Assembly: GCA_942486035.1 (NCBI GenBank)
Contig: CALNXK010000550.1
Span: 1 to 64,000 of the forward strand
DNA: 64,000 bases
Direction of reading: 5' to 3'
From: Porites lobata
Lineage: Eukaryota > Cnidaria > Anthozoa > Scleractinia > Poritidae
Shown here: positions 58,328 to 64,000 of the stretch, one piece after another
How positions within the stretch are numbered: the stretch's first letter is position 1
Layout: every line of letters starts with the position of its first letter
Notes under the pieces: generated by a model
Database searches by the model: none
What the model saw: the letters and a program-made list of their open reading frames with translations, nothing else
What the model was told of the DNA's origin: nothing
Translations under genes and position numbers: made by a program

Positions 58328-61300
58328 TTAGGGTTTGGACTCAAGTGTGACCTTGCAAAAAATAATAAATACCAGGAAATCACTGCAGTAACGATGCTAA
58401 ATACGTGCGACCCTGTCAGAAAATGCAAAATTATACAAGGGTCTTGAGCTAACGTGGCTTTTTCGCTAGGGTTTATGTTAGGGTTAGTACAGAAGGGTGG
58501 TTTTGATAAAAAATCAACCCTTCAAGGGTTTTTTGGTGGAAATTTCAACCCTTGCCTAATTTCAACTAAAAACGTCGCAAACGTGTGGGAATGATGCAAA
58601 AACGTTAGAAAACAAGCTTTTCGGAAGCTCACCTTGCCCTGCAGCGCTCGTTTACTCCGCCCTGGCGTCTTGAGCAGGCGAAAAATCAGGAAAATTCAGT
58701 CTTAACAGGTTGGCACGATGCGTCGGCCATGTTTTTTTGCACTGAACAGAGCGGGACTGGGCGCCGTATTGTGACGTTGAGTGACGTATCAGCCGAGGGA
58801 AGGTTCAAGAATATGGCGGGATCGCGGGATTGTAAATAAAATATTGGCCGTGTTTGGAGCAAAGTTTGCGCCGCCTGGTGGTGGAAGGACATCATTAAGT
58901 CCGGAAACCCGCAAGTCAACAGCATCCCTCGAAGAACTGAGGGATGTTCTGAGCCTTGTAAGGCACAACAGCGCTGTTTGAGCGCTCGTAGTGAAGGTTG
59001 TGCATCAAGTTCAGATCGATCCAGGCGGCAAGTCTAAGGCAGGTTTCTTGTCGAGAACTATGTCAGCGTGAGTTTTGCGGCCTGCCCTTGCCTGCTGGCT
59101 TGACGTAGTTGCCGAGAAGCGACCTGCTTTTAGACTTATAATATTTTCTGGCTTTTGGGGGGGCCGGGGTTTCCCTGTCGAAAAATATTCGGTGGGTCAT
59201 GAATAATTCATGAGGTGACAAAAGGCCGTATTTCGGGGCTTGCCGTCAGCCGCTGCGTGACAGCAAGCCCGAGGCAAGTAGGACAGGAAGGAGAAAGCCT
59301 CGTTTGACCCGATTTTTGGGACTCGCTTGGCCCAGGAAAGCGTCGATTTAATTTGAGCGAGCTGGCCAACAAAGTGACCATCGATCTTAGGAAAACTAGA
59401 AGTGCAGGCACGCGCGATCTTCTGTTGACTTAGAGGGTTGTTGTAGCGTTTGCGACGATGAAAGGATTGTAAAAGTCAAGTCGGACAGTGCTTTACTTAG
59501 AGCGAAGGGCGCTGACAGGGAAAAACCGGGCTAAGTGTAGCGGCCGCCATTTTTTTTTTTTTTTTTTTGGCCGTTCCGGACCCGGACTGGACTCTGGGCC
59601 GGATACGTGGGATCGACGGCCAAAAGGCTGTCACAGAAGTAGTTTTCCCAACTAACCCTTGACCCTAACAGCAAGCAAACTTGACTCGAAGCTAACCCTA
59701 TGACCGCGGGCTAGCCGCGGCTTGGTCGCGGGTCAGGGTCGCGGGATACGGGTTAGGGTTGCGGGATTAGCCTTAACTTTGCTGTTTTGGGGATTTTGGG
59801 CGCGCGATGCGGGTTAGGGTTAGGGGACGCGGGTTAGGGTGACGGGATCATCATTGTCTTTCGGGACGGGATGCGGGATACGGGTTTAGGGATCGGATTT
59901 CGCGGGATTTGTCCATTTTTCCACGTTTTTCTCATTTTTGCCATTTTTGATGACGTTGGGCTCTCGGGGCGCGAGATCAGCGTCCCGCGACTCAAACTGT
60001 CTCTGGGGTTACGGATTTTGTGCTAAATACGTGCGACCCTGTCAGAAAATGCCAAATTATACAAGGGTTTTGAGCTAACGTGGCTTTTTTCGCCAGGGTG
60101 GATGTTAGGGTTAGGGTTTGGACTCAAGTGTGACCTTGCAAAAAATAATAAATACCAGGAAATCACTGCAGTAACGATGCTAAATACGTGCGACCCTGTC
60201 AGAAAATGCAAAATTATACAAGGGTCTTGAGCTAACGTGGCTTTTTCGCTAGGGTTTATGTTAGGGTTAGTACAGAAGGGTGGTTTTGATAAAAATCAAC
60301 CCTTCAAGGGGTTTTTGGTGGAAATTTCAACCCTTGCCTAATTTCAACTAAAAACGTCGCAAACGTGTGGGAATGATGCAAAAACGTTAGAAAACAAGCT
60401 TTTCGGAAGCTCACCTTGCCCTGCAGCGCTCGTTTACTCCGCCCTGGCGTCTTGAGCAGGCGAAAAATCAGGAAAATTCAGTCTTAACAGGTTGGCACGA
60501 TGCGTCGGCCATGTTTTTTTTTTGCACTGAACAGAGCGGGACTGGGCGCCGTATTGTGACGTTGAGTGACGTATCAGCCGAGGGAAGGTTCAAGAATATG
60601 GCGGGATCGCGGGATTGTAAATAAAATATTGGCCGTGTTTGGAGCAAAGTTTGCGCCGCCTGGTGGTGGAAGGACATCATTAAGTCCGGAAACCCGCAAG
60701 TCAACAGCATCCCTCGAAGAACTGAGGGATGTTCTGAGCCTTGTAAGGCACAACAGCGCTGTTTGAGCGCTCGTAGTGAAGGTTGTGCATCAAGTTCAGA
60801 TCGATCCAGGCGGCAAGTCTAAGGCAGGTTTCTTGTCGAGAACTATGTCAGCGTGAGTTTTGCGGCCTGCCCTTGCCTGCTGGCTTGACGTAGTTGCCGA
60901 GAAGCGACCTGCTTTTAGACTTATAATATTTTCTGGCTTTTGGGGGGCCGGGGTTTCCCTGTCGAAAAATATTCGGTGGGTCATGAATAATTCATGAGGT
61001 GACAAAAGGCCGTATTTCGGGGCTTGCCGTCAGCCGCTGCGTGACAGCAAGCCCGAGGCAAGTAGGACAGGAAGGAGAAAGCCTCGTTTGACCCGATTTT
61101 TGGGACTCGCTTGGCCCAGGAAAGCGTCGATTTAATTTGAGCGAGCTGGCCAACAAAGTGACCATCGATCTTAGGAAAACTAGAAGTGCAGGCACGCGCG
61201 ATCTTCTGTTGACTTAGAGGGTTGTTGTAGCGTTTGCGACGATGAAAGGATTGTAAAAGTCAAGTCGGACAGTGCTTTACTTAGAGCGAAGGGCGCTGAC

Positions 61301-64000
61301 AGGGAAAAACCGGGCTAAGTGTAGCGGCCGCCATGTTTTTTTTTTTTTTTTTTTGGCCGTTCCGGACCCGGACTGGACTCTGGGCCGGATACGTGGGATC
61401 GACGGCCAAAAGGCTGTCACAGAAGTAGTTTTCCCAACTAACCCTTGACCCTAACAGCAAGCAAACTTGACTCGAAGCTAACCCTATGACCGCGGGCTAG
61501 CCGCGGCTTGGTCGCGGGTCAGGGTCGCGGGATACGGGTTAGGGTTGCGGGATTAGCCTTAACTTTGCTGTTTTGGGGATTTTGGGCGCGCGATGCGGGT
61601 TAGGGTTAGGGGACGCGGGTTAGGGTGACGGGATCATCATTGTCTTTCGGGACGGGATGCGGGATACGGGTTTAGGGATCGGATTTCGCGGGATTTGTCC
61701 ATTTTTCCACGTTTTTCTCATTTTTGCCATTTTTGATGACGTTGGGCTCTCGGGGCGCGAGATCAGCGTCCCGCGACTCAAACTGTCTCTGGGGTTACGG
61801 ATTTTGTGCTAAATACGTGCGACCCTGTCAGAAAATGCCAAATTATACAAGGGTTTTGAGCTAACGTGGCTTTTTCGCCAGGGTGGATGTTAGGGTTAGG
61901 GTTTGGACTCAAGTGTGACCTTGCAAAAAAAATAATAAATACCAGGAAATCACTGCAGTAACGATGCTAAATACGTGCGACCCTGTCAGAAAATGCAAAA
62001 TTATACAAGGGTCTTGAGCTAACGTGGCTTTTTCGCTAGGGTTTATGTTAGGGGTTAGTACAGAAGGGTGGTTTTGATAAAAATCAACCCTTCAAGGGTT
62101 TTTTGGTGGAAATTTCAACCCTTGCCTAATTTCAACTAAAAACGTCGCAAACGTGTGGGAATGATGCAAAAACGTTAGAAAACAAGCTTTTCGGAAGCTC
62201 ACCTTGCCCTGCAGCGCTCGTTTACTCCGCCCTGGCGTCTTGAGCAGGCGAAAAATCAGGAAAATTCAGTCTTAACAGGTTGGCACGATGCGTCGGCCAT
62301 GTTTTTTTTTTTGCACTGAACAGAGCGGGACTGGGCGCCGTATTGTGACGTTGAGTGACGTATCAGCCGAGGGAAGGTTCAAGAATATGGCGGGATCGCG
62401 GGATTGTAAATAAAATATTGGCCGTGTTTGGAGCAAAGTTTGCGCCGCCTGGTGGTGGAAGGACATCATTAAGTCCGGAAACCCGCAAGTCAACAGCATC
62501 CTCGAAGAACTGAGGGATGTTCTGAGCCTTGTAAGGCACAACAGCGCTGTTTGAGCGCTCGTAGTGAAGGTTGTGCATCAAGTTCAGATCGATCCAGGCG
62601 GCAAGTCTAAGGCAGGTTTCTTGTCGAGAACTATGTCAGCGTGAGTTTTGCGGCCTGCCCTTGCCTGCTGGCTTGACGTAGTTGCCGAGAAGCGACCTGC
62701 TTTTAGACTTATAATATTTTCTGGCTTTTGGGGGGCCGGGGTTTCCCTGTCGAAAAATATTCGGTGGGTCATGAATAATTCATGAGGTGACAAAAGGCCG
62801 TATTTCGGGGCTTGCCGTCAGCCGCTGCGTGACAGCAAGCCCGAGGCAAGTAGGACAGGAAGGAGAAAGCCTCGTTTGACCCGATTTTTGGGACTCGCTT
62901 GGCCCAGGAAAGCGTCGATTTAATTTGAGCGAGCTGGCCAACAAAGTGACCATCGATCTTAGGAAAACTAGAAGTGCAGGCACGCGCGATCTTCTGTTGA
63001 CTTAGAGGGTTGTTGTAGCGTTTGCGACGATGAAAGGATTGTAAAAGTCAAGTCGGACAGTGCTTTACTTAGAGCGAAGGGCGCTGACAGGGAAAAACCG
63101 GGCTAAGTGTAGCGGCCGCCATTTTTTTTTTTGGCCGTTCCGGACCCGGACTGGACTCTGGGCCGGATACGTGGGATCGACGGCCAAAAGGCTGTCACAG
63201 AAGTAGTTTTCCCAACTAACCCTTGACCCTAACAGCAAGCAAACTTGACTCGAAGCTAACCCTATGACCGCGGGCTAGCCGCGGCTTGGTCGCGGGTCAG
63301 GGTCGCGGGATACGGGTTAGGGTTGCGGGATTAGCCTTAACTTTGCTGTTTTGGGGATTTTGGGCGCGCGATGCGGGTTAGGGTTAGGGGACGCGGGTTA
63401 GGGTGACGGGATCATCATTGTCTTTCGGGACGGGATGCGGGATACGGGTTTAGGGATCGGATTTCGCGGGATTTGTCCATTTTTCCACGTTTTTTTCTCA
63501 TTTTTTGCCATTTTTTGATGACGTTGGGCTCTCGGGGCGCGAGATCAGCGTCCCGCGACTCCAAACTGTCTCTGGGGTTACGGATTTTGTGCTAAATACG
63601 TGCGACCCTGTCAGAAAATGCCAAATTATACAAGGGTTTTGAGCTAACGTGGCTTTTTTTCGCCAGGGTGGATGTTAGGGTTAGGGTTTGGACTCAAGTG
63701 TGACCTTGCAAAAAATAATAAATACCAGGAAATCACTGCAGTAACGATGCTAAATACGTGCGACCCTGTCAGAAAATGCAAAATTATACAAGGGTCTTGA
63801 GCTAACGTGGCTTTTTCGCTAGGGTTTATGTTAGGGTTAGTACAGAAGGGTGGTTTTGATAAAAATCAACCCTTCAAGGGTTTTTGGTGGAAATTTCAAC
63901 CCTTGCCTAATTTCAACTAAAAACGTCGCAAACGTGTGGGAATGATGCAAAAACGTTAGAAAACAAGCTTTTCGGAAGCTCACCTTGCCCTGCAGCGCTC
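58328..64000. repeat. Sat1 array, right block
   Basis: Resumes at TTAGGGTTTGGACTCAAG, the base-exact continuation of the left block. Anchors GCCGCCAT occur at 59543, 61327 and 63115 (units 1784 and 1788 bp), and the array runs off the window. The T-runs after the anchor are about 19, 19 and 11 bases. Two anchors (59543 and 63115) read CCATT in place of CCATG. Orientation is the same as the left block. Confidence 0.96.

Noticed and set aside
1..64000. CRISPR array or prokaryotic operon
   Set aside because: Repeat units are about 1-1.8 kb, not 25-40 bp with spacers. Genes have spliceosomal introns and AATAAA signals.

Overview
The window looks like a metazoan subtelomere, most likely from an anthozoan cnidarian (coral or anemone group). 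Four things suggest this: pervasive TTAGGG-type motifs, genes with GT-AG introns and AATAAA signals, a tRNA-derived SINE whose body resembles coral SINEs I know of, and short inverted-repeat (MITE-like) elements of a kind common in cnidarians. The species assignment is inference. No bacterial or organellar features are seen.

Layout. (1) 1-14810: GC-rich tandem satellite 'Sat1', unit about 1.76-1.80 kb, full of TTAGGG-like motifs. (2) 14811-58327: AT-richer, non-Sat1 DNA of 43.5 kb. (3) 58328-64000: Sat1 again, resuming at the base where the left block stopped. Removing 14811-58333 rebuilds one Sat1 unit of 1786 bp, inside the normal range, so the middle 43.5 kb behaves as one insertion into a single array. 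It is flanked by a TTAGGG direct repeat, which may be a target duplication or just telomere-like microhomology.

Inside the insertion, from left to right: a tyrosine recombinase gene about 0.5 kb from the left edge and pointing inward (15357-17242); a second ORF of unknown function (17334-18059); several MITE-like elements; a spliced gene with a GNAT-acetyltransferase-like domain and an alternative long C-terminal exon (21019-25241), the latter broken by three apparent frameshifts; a nested 1.82-kb tandem array of exon-like protein cassettes (26901-32009); a second satellite 'Sat2' with about 22 units of 982-1001 bp (33018-54633); a SINE; a small TATA-driven spliced gene with a duplicated exon; and a short TTAGGG-like tandem repeat at the right edge.

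The most interesting reading is a very large cargo-carrying element with a tyrosine recombinase at one end. That layout recalls the fungal Starship 'captain' arrangement, or an oversized Crypton, but sits in an apparent animal subtelomere. The sequence shows the phase-exact interruption and the recombinase at the edge. That the recombinase moved the whole 43.5 kb is inference. Most open frames inside Sat1 and Sat2 are judged to be fortuitous frames in satellite DNA. Coordinates were counted by hand; homopolymer indels may be assembly artefacts.
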